Positions 25,317 through 35,643 of a stretch of DNA of 64,000 nt are shown here, in pieces (within the stretch, counting starts at the first letter, position 1; every line of letters begins with the position of its first letter). Where the stretch lies: NCBI RefSeq assembly GCF_020379485.1, contig NC_063452.1, positions 26,914,770-26,978,769 on the forward strand, written 5' to 3'. A model generated the notes under the pieces. It saw nothing but the letters and a program-made list of their open reading frames with translations. It had not been told where the DNA came from and did not search any database. The DNA comes from Brassica napus. Its lineage: Eukaryota > Streptophyta > Magnoliopsida > Brassicales > Brassicaceae. The position numbers were made by a program, and so were the translations under genes.

Positions 25317-26560
25317 GATTTCAACAGTGGAGAGTGAGCGGCATGAAGGCTAGGGTTTGTGTGACCACCATGGGAAAACGCGAATCGCCAACCTTCGGGG
25401 GAAGGGGGATCGACAGCGGAAGTTTTTTTTTTTTTTTAGTGAAGAGGATTTGCTTTTTCTCTATTCACAGTTATGCACCTATAGTTCATGCAAATTCCGT
25501 TTTGGGCCCGTTATCTTTATACCCACTCTTTTTTACTCGATTTGGGTAACCCAAATATATTTTTATCTTTAACTCTGACTATGACCACATTAATTTTATT
25601 TTTTAGCACATACCATAATGAGAATCTCTTATCACACACTTTAGTTGCTTACAAATGTCATAAAGAGCATTACTATTGTCAGTCATAGTTCTTTTTTTCA
25701 ATTATTATATTACTATTTGAAAATAATTAACTATTTACTATATAACATTTTGATTTTTGAAAAATAATTTTATCATTTAGAAGAGAGAAAAAGACAAAAA
25801 TAACATTAAATCAAGTTTTTGTTCTCAAACTAGCATTCAAGGTCAAAAGTCACAAAAATAACACTTAATGTTTTATCAAAAGTCACAAAATTAGGGTTTA
25901 GAGTTAAAGGATGGGGTTTATGATTTAGGGTTTAGGGTTTAGAGTTTAGAGTTTAGGGTTTGGGGTTTAGAGTTTAGGGTTTAGGGTTTAGAGTTGAGAA
26001 ATGAGGTTTTGGGGATAAGATTTCAAATTTTGAAAAATAAAAAAATTAAAATTTTTCAAAAAATAAAATGCTATTTTGGTCATTTTAGTTTTTGAGTGCT
26101 ATTTTTGTGATATAAACTTAGAAAAGTGTTATTTTGGAGATTTGCCAAGAAGCTATGTGGCTTAATTATAATCATTTTTCTTCTTTTATCATTTTTTTTT
26201 TTGTTATTAGTTTTTGGAGAATATTCTTGTAGAAACCGCTAATAATAATGCGATACTACATTTATAAAGTAACAAGTTGATACATATATATTTTATATTG
26301 CATGTAATTTTTAACATTTGGTATTGGAAAATTTGTAGTACTGTATTTTCTCTCGTTGTTCATGGCCTTAGTCTTTTTCCTACCAATTTCAATGGGTTCA
26401 CGGTCGCTTCACACCTTTGTATTTGAAGGCCTTTCGTGATTGTTTATCGAAGTTGTATTTGTATCCTTTTAATATTTGATTATGTGCCCTTTTATTTGTT
26501 CAATAGGTGCCTCGGCATTGTAATAGCTAGAGTATTCAGCATTATAACAGAGTATGTGTT
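25317..26560. other. PCFS4 upstream region plus dispersed repeat
   Basis: 25317-25430 would carry the PCFS4 leader and promoter, including a run of T at about 25424-25438. From about 25780 to 26150 lies a dispersed repeat with a telomere-like core (see separate entry). The remainder is AT-rich and featureless. Confidence 0.5.
25780..26150 (+). repeat. dispersed repeat with telomere-like core, copy 1
   Basis: Left arm with AAAAATAACA words, a core of TTAGGGTTTAGAG-type repeats (about 25890-25990), then a right arm containing GCTATTTTGGTCATTTTAG and GTGATATAAACTTAGAAAAG. The same arrangement appears inverted at 49610-49810, and its right arm alone at 50120-50210, so this is a mobile or formerly mobile family. 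I could not identify termini or assign a class. Confidence 0.55.
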
Positions 26561-26576
26561 TTTTTTAACTGAACTT

Positions 26577-26823
26577 TTTTTTTTTTTTTGTTTAACCTGG
26601 GGGTGTCCCAGACCCCCGAAGAGGCCCAGACTAATCCTCAAGGGGAGGTGCAGCCCACAGATAGACCTTCTCTCCGGGTATTCAAATGAGCCCTAAAGCA
26701 TATGCCCATATCCGTGTGGGTGACATGGATAGGCAGTTCGCCTCCGCCTGGCGTCGAACCCGTGAGCATGACAATTGGTCTCCAAGGTCCTTACCAAGCG
26801 GGCTACCTCATCCCGTCAAAGTA
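26577..26823 (-). mobile_element. tRNA-derived SINE
   Basis: On the minus strand the 5' head resembles a tRNA: an A-box-like GTAGCCCGCTTGGT followed by a B-box-like GGGTTCGACGCC at about 26751-26762. The body is GC-rich and the 3' end is poly(A) (T run at 26577-26589). A perfect 16-bp target duplication TTTTTTAACTGAACTT flanks it (26561-26576 and 26824-26839). Such elements are made by RNA polymerase III and mobilised by LINE machinery. Confidence 0.85.
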
Positions 26824-26934
26824 TTTTTTAACTGAACTTTGTAATAGATTATGTTCCAAAGTATTTTGTGGAAATCGGGATTTTTTAACTGAACTTTGTA
26901 ATAGATTATGTTCCAAAGTATTTTGTGGAAATCT
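26824..26934. repeat. 57-bp tandem duplication next to the SINE
   Basis: A unit beginning with the SINE target sequence TTTTTTAACTGAACTT and ending TTTTGTGGAAATC occurs twice in a row. This gives three copies of the target sequence in total. Confidence 0.8.
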
Positions 26935-27120
26935 CCGGAAAGTTTCTATTTTCCTAAACTTGAGGCACACAATTAAGCAGAAATTAAATAATAAGCAACC
27001 ATATTTTTTTGTTAAATAGACTGCATACATTCGTTCTTGCTCACGCTAGTGCATGTGCTAGCTAGTAACCAAGATGAGCAGTCACTAATCTAACGTAAAA
27101 CTCAGTGCACGAAAAAAACT

Positions 27121-27264
27121 CTAACGTAAAACTCTCGAGTCTTGACCACTCTCTAGGTAGTTCCTGAATTCCACGAGCTCGCTGGTCCGAATCACACAAC
27201 CCGACACCCAATACTCTTGTCTACAATCGCGTCAGTAGTCTCCGGCAGCTTCATCTTCCTTAAC
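27121..27264 (-). pseudogene. S-domain receptor kinase (SRK/SLG-like) PAN fragment
   Basis: The minus strand encodes LRKMKLPETTDAIVDKSIG followed directly by SGCVIRTSELVEFRNY and a further segment ending in a stop. Both halves match the PAN/apple region of S-locus-type receptor kinases (consensus MKLPDT..VDRSIG and GSGCVIWTGELVDIRNY). The roughly 28 codons normally between them, carrying the cysteine-rich CNCTAFA motif, are deleted. Nothing else of the gene (lectin, SLG or kinase domains) is present nearby, so this is an isolated gene scrap. The family is known from self-incompatibility and from many paralogues outside the S locus. Confidence 0.65.
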
Positions 27265-27813
27265 CATAAAAACTCACTTCCATCTAGAGCCGGTCCTAAC
27301 CTTTTGGCGGCTACAAACGAAGGAAAAAAAGGTTGGTTCATACGGTCTTATATTGTTCATCCTCTCATTGTTTATATGAACTTTTTATATAAAAAAAATC
27401 TATTACCATCCTCAATATTTTTTGGTCTCATCTTCTAAAACCCTCAATAAGTTTAAGAATTTCAGATTTTTAACGTACATGAACATTGAATTGACTTGAG
27501 ATTCTGTTAATGCTTCCTCTCTTTTCTTTTTTATTTCTTGCTTTTTCAGCACCTCTCTTTTTTCTAATTCTTTTCGAAGACATGTTTCTGCAATGATTAA
27601 AAAAAATCATTAAGTGATTATGCTATAAGTGAAAAGATATAAATAATTATGAGCAGAGAAATCTGTGGAAGTGAAAAGTTATACATGTACTGTACATAAC
27701 CAAAAAGAAGGTGACATGTTAAAAAGTAACAAAAAAAAAAATATGTCATATGCCGGGGATAAATAATCCCGGAAGTCATTATTCCCGTTTCCGAGGTACA
27801 AAAGATGGAGAAG

Positions 27814-27965
27814 TATAGAAGATAAGGATAAATCTTAGAGATAATGCTAAGTAATATCTTGTAATTATCTATATTCATATTCCCCTTACGGTTAGGAGTC
27901 TCTACGACATGTATATATAGGCGACCTTGTACATGAATAACAACAACAGTTTACATTATATTTTA
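27814..27965 (+). repeat. 5' LTR of the Copia element
   Basis: 152 bp, TA..TA termini, followed directly by the primer binding site. A TATATATAGGC box near the 3' third may be its promoter. Confidence 0.9.
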
Positions 27966-28252
27966 TGGTATCAAAGCCATACATCGATTTCTGATAAAAA
28001 AAATTTTCTATTCACATATCTTCCGCTTACACACACTACTACAAACGACGATCGGTTTCATTTTCAGCAATTATAATACGTAAGTCTCGCCCACATGAAT
28101 TCTAATATCTTCTTCTCTTCCTTTTTTTTCAAATATTTATAATTTGAATAGGATTTTGCAGAGGAGTGTGATTTGAGATATGGTGTGATTTGGGAGTTTG
28201 TGTGTGGTTTGAGAAGGAGAGTTGTGGGTATATTTATAGGAAAGCGCGGCCC

Positions 28253-28520
28253 GTTAATACCTCGTATATAAAAACACAGGCCTTTGTAATTCCTCGTTAT
28301 TTCCTCGTACAATAAAACGCGGGCCTTTGTAATTGCTCGCTATTTCGTCGTAACCTTACGAGGAATTTGCAACGATATTAAAATCGTCGTTAATACCTCG
28401 TATATAAAAACGCGGGCCTTTGTAATTCCTCGCTATATCCTCGTACAATAATATGCGGGCCTTTGTAATTGCTCGCTATTTCGTCGTAACCTTACGAAGA
28501 AATTGCGACGATATGTAATC
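28253..28520 (+). repeat. 136-bp direct repeat in CACTA subterminal region
   Basis: A unit starting GTTAATACCTCGTATATAAA at 28253 recurs at 28389 with few differences. Each unit holds paired GGGCCTTTGTAATT boxes and CCTCGT words that would serve as binding sites for the element's own protein. Confidence 0.8.
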
Positions 28521-28593
28521 TTATATATACCCCCGAACATTCACTCTTTCTTTCCCCTCTACTTCCTCTCCACTTCCTCTCCATTTCGTGGCA

Positions 28594-30442
28594 ATGGTAA
28601 GCCTCTCTAATTCCTCTCTAATTTGGCTAGTTTAGGATAGATTAAGTGGTTAGTATAGGGAATTTAGATGGGTTTACGGATTTTATGTTATTTAGTGTTG
28701 ATTAGGTGGATAATGTTGGGAAATATACTGTTGATGTTAATTTTAAAAATTAAATTTTTTTCTCAGGTTCGAAAAGGCAGACTTACTGCTCATTATAGAG
28801 AGATGTTCGGTGAGCCGGGTAGTCGTTTAGACCCGTCTTCTTCAGCTCCCGGTTCTTTGGGTCAGGAGACTGTCCCCGAGACTCAGTACACTCAAAGAGT
28901 CTCTGGGTCTCCTTCTTTTAGTGCACCATCGGCTCCTCATGTGCCTTCCCCGATGGCTCATCCGATGACGCCTCCTCCTGTGCCTCCTCCGATGGCACCT
29001 CCGATGCCCGCCGAGATTCATCCCGATTTGATGGTGCCTCCGAGTGCTCCTTACTTGCAGTACACTGTAGAGGACATTCTCCGTCTACCAGGCAGAGAAG
29101 GTTTACCAGTCATCGACTCCGACCGACCGGACGGAACTTTTTGGTATGTTACATTATTATTTTTTTATTCTTTTTAAATTCTTTTATAACATTAAAAAAT
29201 AATTTATATTTTAAATTTGTATTTTCCAGGTTTGGGGTTGACGGATGTCTTGCATCAGACGTAACCGAGACGATGAAAGGTTACTTCTCCATGACACATC
29301 CGAACTGGAGTAAGGCGCCTCACTACGTCAGAAAGACTTGGTTCAAAATTTACGCTGTAAGTTTCTATTAATTAATTATATATACTTTAAATTTATATAT
29401 ATACTTTCTAAAAAACTAATTGTTAATTTATTTTTTCCAACAGCAAAAATATAATTGGGCCTTGGGGATCACTGAGAGGGTGAGGAAGAAGTTTATCGCG
29501 AAGGCGAAAGTTCGCTTGTTGGACACGGTCTCTAACTGGAAGGGTGACTGGATCGTGAAGGGGTATGAGCTTGGCAAACCCGCTGAGCTCACCACGGATG
29601 TGTGGGATGGCCTCATCCGTTATTGGAGTCTTCCTGATTCCATTAGAATCGTCCATTCTTGCTCTAACTCCCGTAACACGGTCGATGAGCACGGAAACGG
29701 GCCGATGCTTCACACTACGGGCCAAAAACCCCACGCCGGTGTCCGTTTGGAAATGGTAATTAAATATTTTATTAAATAATTTTTTTAATACATATATTTT
29801 TATTCTAACTTTCTTAAATGTTTTTTAGGTCAAAGAGACGGGACATCTCCCGTCTCTTATGAAACTTTACGAGAGGATCCACAAGAACAAGGCGGGCATA
29901 TTTGTAGATGGCAAGTCCGAGCAAATCTACAACGACGTGGTTGCTCGGGTTGAAGACTGCCAAACCCAGCTGACCCAGCAGTATACCGACGAATTACCCG
30001 TCACCTTATCCACACTTGAAGTGGATAAGATTTACGAGGAGGTAAATTTTCTAAAATTTTAATTTTTTATTATTATTTTAATTTAACTTCAAATTTTTAC
30101 TAACAATATTTATTTTTTGTTTTTAAGGTTGTCCCTAAAAAAAAGGGACGGACGTTGGAGATTGGTTCCGTCAACGATGTTCCGAGAGCGACATCGTCTT
30201 ATTGTCAGCGACGGGATGATGAAGTCACTGAGCTGCGTAACGAGTTGGCCTCGACAAAAGCTCGTATGTGTGGAGTCGAGGGCTTCTTGGACGTTATAGC
30301 GGCCACAAATCCGGAATGGGAGTTCATGTTGAGGAACATGCGACAACAACATCCCATTCCAGGCGAGTCATCCGACACACATAACGAAGCGGATGTTGCG
30401 AGGAGGAGTGAGGAATTCTACCAGGCGATGAACGACCCTTAG
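28594..30442 (+). CDS. CACTA accessory protein, Transposase_24 (Ptta/En/Spm) type
   Basis: Six exons join into an intact 448-residue frame: 28594-28596 (ATG only), 28767-29143, 29230-29356, 29444-29755, 29829-30041, 30128-30442. Introns are all GT..AG. The N-terminus is basic ([19 protein letters not shown]), then a proline/methionine-rich linker. The conserved core has [20 protein letters not shown], a basic helix ([18 protein letters not shown]), [20 protein letters not shown] and [10 protein letters not shown]. The C-terminal segment is coiled-coil-like, with [15 protein letters not shown]. This is the plant transposase family PF03004, homologous to TNP1/TNPA-type DNA-binding proteins, which bind subterminal repeats and assist transposition. 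The start is supported by the family's [15 protein letters not shown] beginning, which needs the first intron after the ATG. No disabling mutation is seen, so it could be expressed. Confidence 0.8.
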
Positions 30443-30604
30443 TTCTTTTTTTTCCGGTTGTTGTATTATAAATTCAAAACTTATTTATATATAAAATATT
30501 TTCGTATTGATTTGATTTTTTATTTTAAATTATAATTTTATTAATAAATTAAATAATTTTAATTATTTTTTTTAATTATATTTTTAAATTCTGTAAAATA
30601 AAAA

Positions 30605-31070
30605 AAACGAAGTAAATTCGTAGCTAATTTACGACCTATTTACGTGGAAACTTTACGAGGAAATGACGAGAAAAAATAAACGAGTATTTTACGAGGAAAG
30701 ATTTACGAGGAAATGACGAGGAAAGATAAACGAGTATTTTACTAGGAAATACTTTCGTGGTAGTTACGTGTATTTTGCGAGGAAACACTTTCGAGGTATT
30801 TACGTGTAGTTTACGAGAAACACGTTTCGAAGTATTTACGAGGAAATATAGCGACCTCCTTACGTGGATTATTTACGTGGTCGTTACGACGAAATGATGT
30901 ACTTCGTCTTTACGACGAAATATTTTCCTCGCTAAGTTACGACGAATTGGAGAGAAAATATGTGTTACGACGGACGAGTTACAAGAAAACGTGTTTCCTC
31001 GCTAATTCCTCGTAAAGCTTCTTTTACGACGAACTCACGTGGAAAACCGTCCTCGTTAAGCTTATGTTTT
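30605..31070. repeat. right subterminal repeat array of CACTA element
   Basis: Many degenerate copies of TTTACGAGGAAA and TTACGACGAA words, mirrored by the CCTCGT words of the left array. The inverted arrangement is the expected binding platform for CACTA accessory proteins. Confidence 0.75.
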
Positions 31071-31082
31071 CTTGTAGTGACA

Positions 31083-34000
31083 TCTGATCAAATTGCAGCT
31101 CTCATCGGTTTACTTCAGTCACAGCAATCTCAACTATCTACTGATCGTTTGTCTGGTAAAACCGAACTCTCTGATATTATTATAGATAATGGTGCTTTGC
31201 ACCATATGACAGGCGATTTATCTTTGTTACACGACGCCATTGATATCTTACCATCTGCGGTTACTTTACCGGATGGCACTGCTTCTCGTGCCACTAAGAT
31301 TGGCCGCCTACGTATTACTAAAGATTACATACTACTTAATGTTCCTTACGTACCAAATTTCAATTGTACATTGATTTCGGTTTCCAAACTGTTGAAGCAA
31401 ACCAGCTGCATTGCCATCTTTACTGATGCTATTTGCGTTTTACAGGACCGTTTTACGAAGACCCTAATTGGAGCCGGTGAAGAACGAGAGGGGGTGTACT
31501 ACTTCAAAGGTGTCAAAGTCGCAAGTGCTAATCAGACAACTGCGAAAAGTATTTCTCCCTCAGTCCTATGGCATCGATGACTCGGTCATCCTTCCTACAA
31601 AGTGCTTTCTACATTACATGTGTTCTCTACTTTAAAAGTTGATTTTGCTGAGTCTCATTCCTGTGACATTTGTTTTCGCGCTAAACAAACACGATCAGTT
31701 TTTCCTACAAGTTCTAATAAAGCTTTGGAGCTGCGGATTTTCTTACTATTGTTGACGACTTCTCTAGAGTTGTTTGGACGTATCTAATGTTAGAGAAATC
31801 AGAAGTTAAGGGTTTGATTCAAAACTTATGTGTCATGAGTGAGAAACAGTTCGGGAAACAAGTCAAAACTATCAGATCAGATAATGGCTCCGAGTTCATG
31901 GTTCTCAAATCCTTCCTTCGCCAACACGGTATTGAACATCAGACTTCCTGTGTGGATACGCCACATCAAAACGCTCGAGTAGAACGTAAGCACATACACA
32001 TTCTCAACATTGCTCGAGCTCTTCTGTTTCAAGCAAAATTACCAGTTACATTTTGGGGCGAAAGCATCTTAACAACATCACATCTTATCAATAGAACACC
32101 TTTTGTTGTCCTTAATGGGAGCACACCGTACGAACTACTACACAGCTCTAAACCTTCCCTTGATTCACTACGAGTATTCGGATGTCTCTGTTAAGCTCAT
32201 AGACTACCTCGCAATAGAGATAAATTCAGTGATCGCAGTAGGAAATGCTTGTTTGTTGGATACCCCTATGGGAAGAAGGCTTGGAAGTTATACGATATTG
32301 AGAGCAATGACTTCTTCTCTAGTTGATATGTCGTGTTTCTTGAGGATCAGTTTCCAGGAGTTCCAGACACAGACTATGTTACACCTCCTGTCTTTCAGCC
32401 GGATGTTGCTGTCGATGATTGGTTATCACCAAACTCGGACATTACTCCTATCACGTCGCCCCTACCGATAATATCCCCACCAGATACTACTACTACTTCC
32501 ATACCTGCAGTCGTTACCTCATCAGAAAATACTACAGCACCTGAAACCGATACCTTACCCGACAAGGAAACGACTCCCTTATCCCCTGTTTCTTCTACCG
32601 AGCACTCTGCTCCGCCTCACGCCATTAATCCTCCTTCTCCTGGTATTCCAGAGTTGCTAGGTCGTGGTCATCGCACAAGCAAACCTTCAGTTCTTCTCAA
32701 AGACTATGTAGTGAATGCGTTACAGACTAGTACACCCCCCATCGTCTCTCTCGTTACACCGACTCCTCTCCAAGGTTCCTATACTACGGTCTTAGGTACG
32801 CCCTATCCCATCGAAAATTATCTATCTAAAGCTCGTTTTTCCTCTGGTCATATGTCGTTCTTAGCTGCTCTAACATCTTCGTCTGATCCTAAGAATTACA
32901 AAGAGGCTTCTATTGATGACATTTGGAATGACTCTATGACTGACGAGTATACAACACTCGAGGCAAACCACACATGGGACATTACTACATTACCGCCTGG
33001 TAAAAAGGCAATCATTTGCCAATGGATCTACAAAACCAAGTTAGATGCTAACGGCAAGGAAACTCGCAAAAAGTCTCGCTTGGTAGCATGCGGTAATCGC
33101 CAAAGAGAGGGTCTGGATTATACTGATACGTTTGCTCTTGTGGCTAAACCTACTTCTGTTAGAATTCTTCTTCAAGTTGCTGCTGTCAAGAAGTGGGAAA
33201 TCCATCAAATGGATGTCCACAATGCATTTTTGCATGGTGACTTAAAAGAAGATGTATATATGAAGCTTCCGCCTGGATTTGATGATCCAGATCCTACAAA
33301 AGTTTGTCGTCTACGTAAATCTATCTACGGCCTCAAGCAGTCTCCTTGGTGCTGGTTTTTTAAACTCACTGCGGCCTTGAAGTCATACGGTTTCAAACAA
33401 AGCCGAGCTGATTACTCTCACTTCTCGCTTATCAAAGGGACAGTATGTCTTCATATTTTGATCTATGTCGATGACTTTATCATCACCAGCAATGATAACT
33501 CTACCTTGCAGCGGTTCAAGAACTATCTACACAAGTGTTTCCATATGAAGGACTTGGGAAAACTAAAGTACTTTCTCGGTATTGAAGTCGCACGCAATGA
33601 CGAAGGCATCTTCCTCTTTGCAAATACGCCCTAGACATTGTTGCTGAAACTGGACTACTTGGCTCCAAACCGTCGTCAGTTCCCATCGAGCTCAATCATA
33701 AACTTCTTCTGTCTAAGTCTCCTTACCTCCTTGACCCTGCAGCCTATCGACGCCTAGTTGGTCGCCTCATATATCTGACATTTACCCGTCCTGAACTCTC
33801 CTATGCAGTTCATGTTCTATCTCAGATCATTAGAATGCTGCTTTACGCACAGTTCGTTACATAAAGGGATCTCCTGCTCAGGGCATACTTCTCCGTTCTG
33901 ATTCTGATCTTCAGGTTAATGCCTATTGTGATTCAGATTGGAATACATGTCCTATATCTAGACGGGCACTTAGTGCCTACATTGTTATGCTTGGTCAGTC

Positions 34001-34385
34001 TCCTGTTTGTTGGAAAGCAAAGAAGCAAAAGACAGTGTCCATGTCTTCTGCAGAAGCAGAGTATCGGGCCATGGCCTATACCTTAAAGGAACTCAAGTGG
34101 GTCAAACAACTTCTTACCGCTTTTGGGGTCGATCATCCTCAGTCTATGAATCTCTACTGAGACAGCAAGGCTACCATCTACATCGCTGCCAATCCAGTAT
34201 TTCATGAATGAACCAAGCATGTCGAGTTTGATTGTCATGCAGTTTGTGATGCCGTGGAAGCCAAGCTAATCGCTACTCAACACATTTCTATGAAAGAACA
34301 ACTTGTGGATCTCCTAACCAAAGCTCTACCATCTACTACATTTGATTATCATCTCTCCAAGTTGGAAATTCATGATCTCACTTCC
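31083..34385 (+). pseudogene. Copia pol polyprotein remnant
   Basis: After the CACTA insertion the frame resumes with the end of gag/start of protease (DQIAALIGLLQSQQS; protease IIDNGALHHMTG, normally DSGAS). It continues with the integrase zinc finger (LWHR, LGHPS, CDICFRAKQ), integrase core (IRSDNGSEFM, PHQNARVERKH), reverse transcriptase (QMDVHNAFLHGDL, YGLKQSP, catalytic YVDDFI) and RNase H (CDSDWNTCPISRR, SSAEAEYRAM). Lesions: TGA at 31577-31579 in LWHR*LGHPS, a deletion with frameshift near 31725 that removes the start of the integrase core, stops near 32192 and 32325, and a frame break near 33634. The first catalytic protease residue context and the whole gag are lost, so it cannot act alone. 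Confidence 0.88.
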
Positions 34386-34399
34386 AACTTGAGGGAGGG

Positions 34400-34551
34400 T
34401 ATAGAAGATAAGGATAAATCTTAGAGATAATGCTAACTAATATCTTGTAATTATCTATATTCATATTCCCCTTAGGGTTAGGAGTCTCTACGACATGTAT
34501 ATATAGGCGACCTTGTACATGAATAACAACAACAGTTTACATTATATTTTA
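34400..34551 (+). repeat. 3' LTR of the Copia element
   Basis: 152 bp, two substitutions from the 5' LTR, directly preceded by the polypurine tract. Confidence 0.9.
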
Positions 34552-34639
34552 AGAAGCCCAAGGAATAGTAGAAGCCGAGGAAGAAGAGTCCTCTGCAAGA
34601 CATATGTATCACAAAAAAAAACGAATCATTTCGAGGAAA

Positions 34640-35210
34640 TAAGAAGAATGAGAAAAAGTAGAAGGACCAAAGTCAAAGAAAGTATGAATTGGAGAATCAG
34701 GAACATGAAGAGGTAAATATCTTGTCCAAAAATATCAAAATCAGAGGTGGAAGGAAGTTGTTCATGCATACAAATACTTGCAGAATCATGAGTAATTACA
34801 TTAGCCATATTCTTTCTTCGGTGGCCAAGGTTGCTGAGACTTGTTCTGAGTCACACCATTTTTTTAATTCTATTGTGGCTTGTAAAAAGTAATTTGGTTT
34901 CTATATTCAGAAGGATGTCCATGAAGTTTGTAGCACCTGTTAACTAATGACCAAGAAGGCCACATGCAATGAGAACATATTGGGTGAGATTTATGTTCAT
35001 TATACCACAAGAATAAGCTGCCACAATAGGATCAGATAGACATCTTGAGAAGTCTGAAAGACAACATTACTGGTATACTTCCTTGAATCTTTGTCCTTCT
35101 TCTTGAGAAAGGAGATTAAAATTTTTGGAGATATTTGGGTTAGGTTCATCAAGAATATCTGGCCAGGAGTTATAGTAAAATAATCATTTAAGCCCATCAT
35201 TAAACAGAAC
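34640..35210 (-). pseudogene. older Copia gag fragment (UBN2-type, zinc knuckle)
   Basis: Minus-strand pieces read MMGLNDYFTITPGQIFLMN, then a shifted frame giving NISKNFNLLSQEEGQRFKEV, then CSHC..NRCYKLHGHP, a Copia gag zinc knuckle with the family's CYKLHGYPP signature, and QNKSQQPWPPKK. Several frame changes are needed. The younger Copia at 27814-34551 sits right beside it with an AGAAG duplication, so it probably landed in or next to this older fragment. Confidence 0.55.
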
Positions 35211-35643
35211 GGTTAATGAAAAAATGTTTATGCATATTGTATGTGTGATTGTTAAATTTCAACTACGTATGTAAGATGGTTAACATGGTCCAAGCCTGAT
35301 AGAAACATTCATTTTAGGTCTCTAAAATTCTTGAAATTTATACATAAGCCCTCAAATTTGTATAAAAAAATATATGTTCTCAAACTATTAAAATATTTAC
35401 TAAATCGTTTATGATCCCCAAAATTTCAGAATCGACCGTTTAGTGCACTGCTAATCAAACCTAGTTGTGTTTTAAAATTAATGTTGCTATAAAGAAATTG
35501 GTTTTGATTTTGAATAGCATGCATAGTCTTATGTCTAAACTCTGAAAAAAAAATGATTTTGACGTTCTAGCAAACAAGCAAAATGTAAAATTTCTCATGT
35601 CACTACGTTTTCCATCACTTCAACTAATTCACTCCAAGAGTTT
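35211..35643. repeat. AT-rich spacer with dispersed repeat
   Basis: No gene. The stretch at about 35310-35460 (AAATTTATACATAAGC..CCCCAAAATTTCAGA) resembles 50300-50420, where the same order of words recurs, so both belong to one dispersed repeat family that I cannot name. Confidence 0.4.

Larger units (their letters stand above)
28034..31079 (+). mobile_element. CACTA (En/Spm) transposon nested in the Copia element
   Basis: The left end CACTACTACAAACG (28034) and the right end, complement of CACTACAAGAAAAC (31079), are flanked by a 3-bp duplication ACA (28031-28033, 31080-31082). Subterminal repeat arrays rich in CCTCGT/ACGAGG words lie at 28240-28510 and 30605-31070, as in CACTA elements where the accessory protein binds. 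It carries one gene (28594-30442) but not the DDE transposase, so it is non-autonomous or a single-gene derivative. The ends match each other at only six positions exactly, so the left boundary is slightly less certain. Confidence 0.82.
27814..34551 (+). mobile_element. Ty1/copia retrotransposon with TA..TA LTR ends, gag lost
   Basis: LTRs of 152 bp at 27814-27965 and 34400-34551 differ at two positions and are flanked by the target duplication AGAAG (27809-27813 and 34552-34556). The LTR starts TATAGAAG and ends ATATTTTA, so the termini are TA..TA instead of TG..CA. The primer site TGGTATCAAAGCC (27966-27978) fits initiator-Met tRNA, and the purine tract GAGGGAGGG (34391-34399) precedes the 3' LTR. 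The order protease, integrase, reverse transcriptase, RNase H defines Copia. Gag is missing: 65 bp after the LTR a CACTA transposon interrupts it, and Copia sequence resumes only just before the protease. Confidence 0.9.

Noticed and set aside
26751..26823. Possible tRNA gene (A-box and B-box-like sequence)
   Set aside because: It is the tRNA-like head of a SINE with a poly(A) tail and 16-bp target duplication, and cannot fold as a full cloverleaf by eye.
30960..31580. A 206-codon ORF that appears to start within the CACTA end and runs into Copia protease
   Set aside because: It crosses the CACTA/Copia boundary at 31079. The first 40 codons are translated subterminal repeats, so it is a chance chimera, not a gene start.
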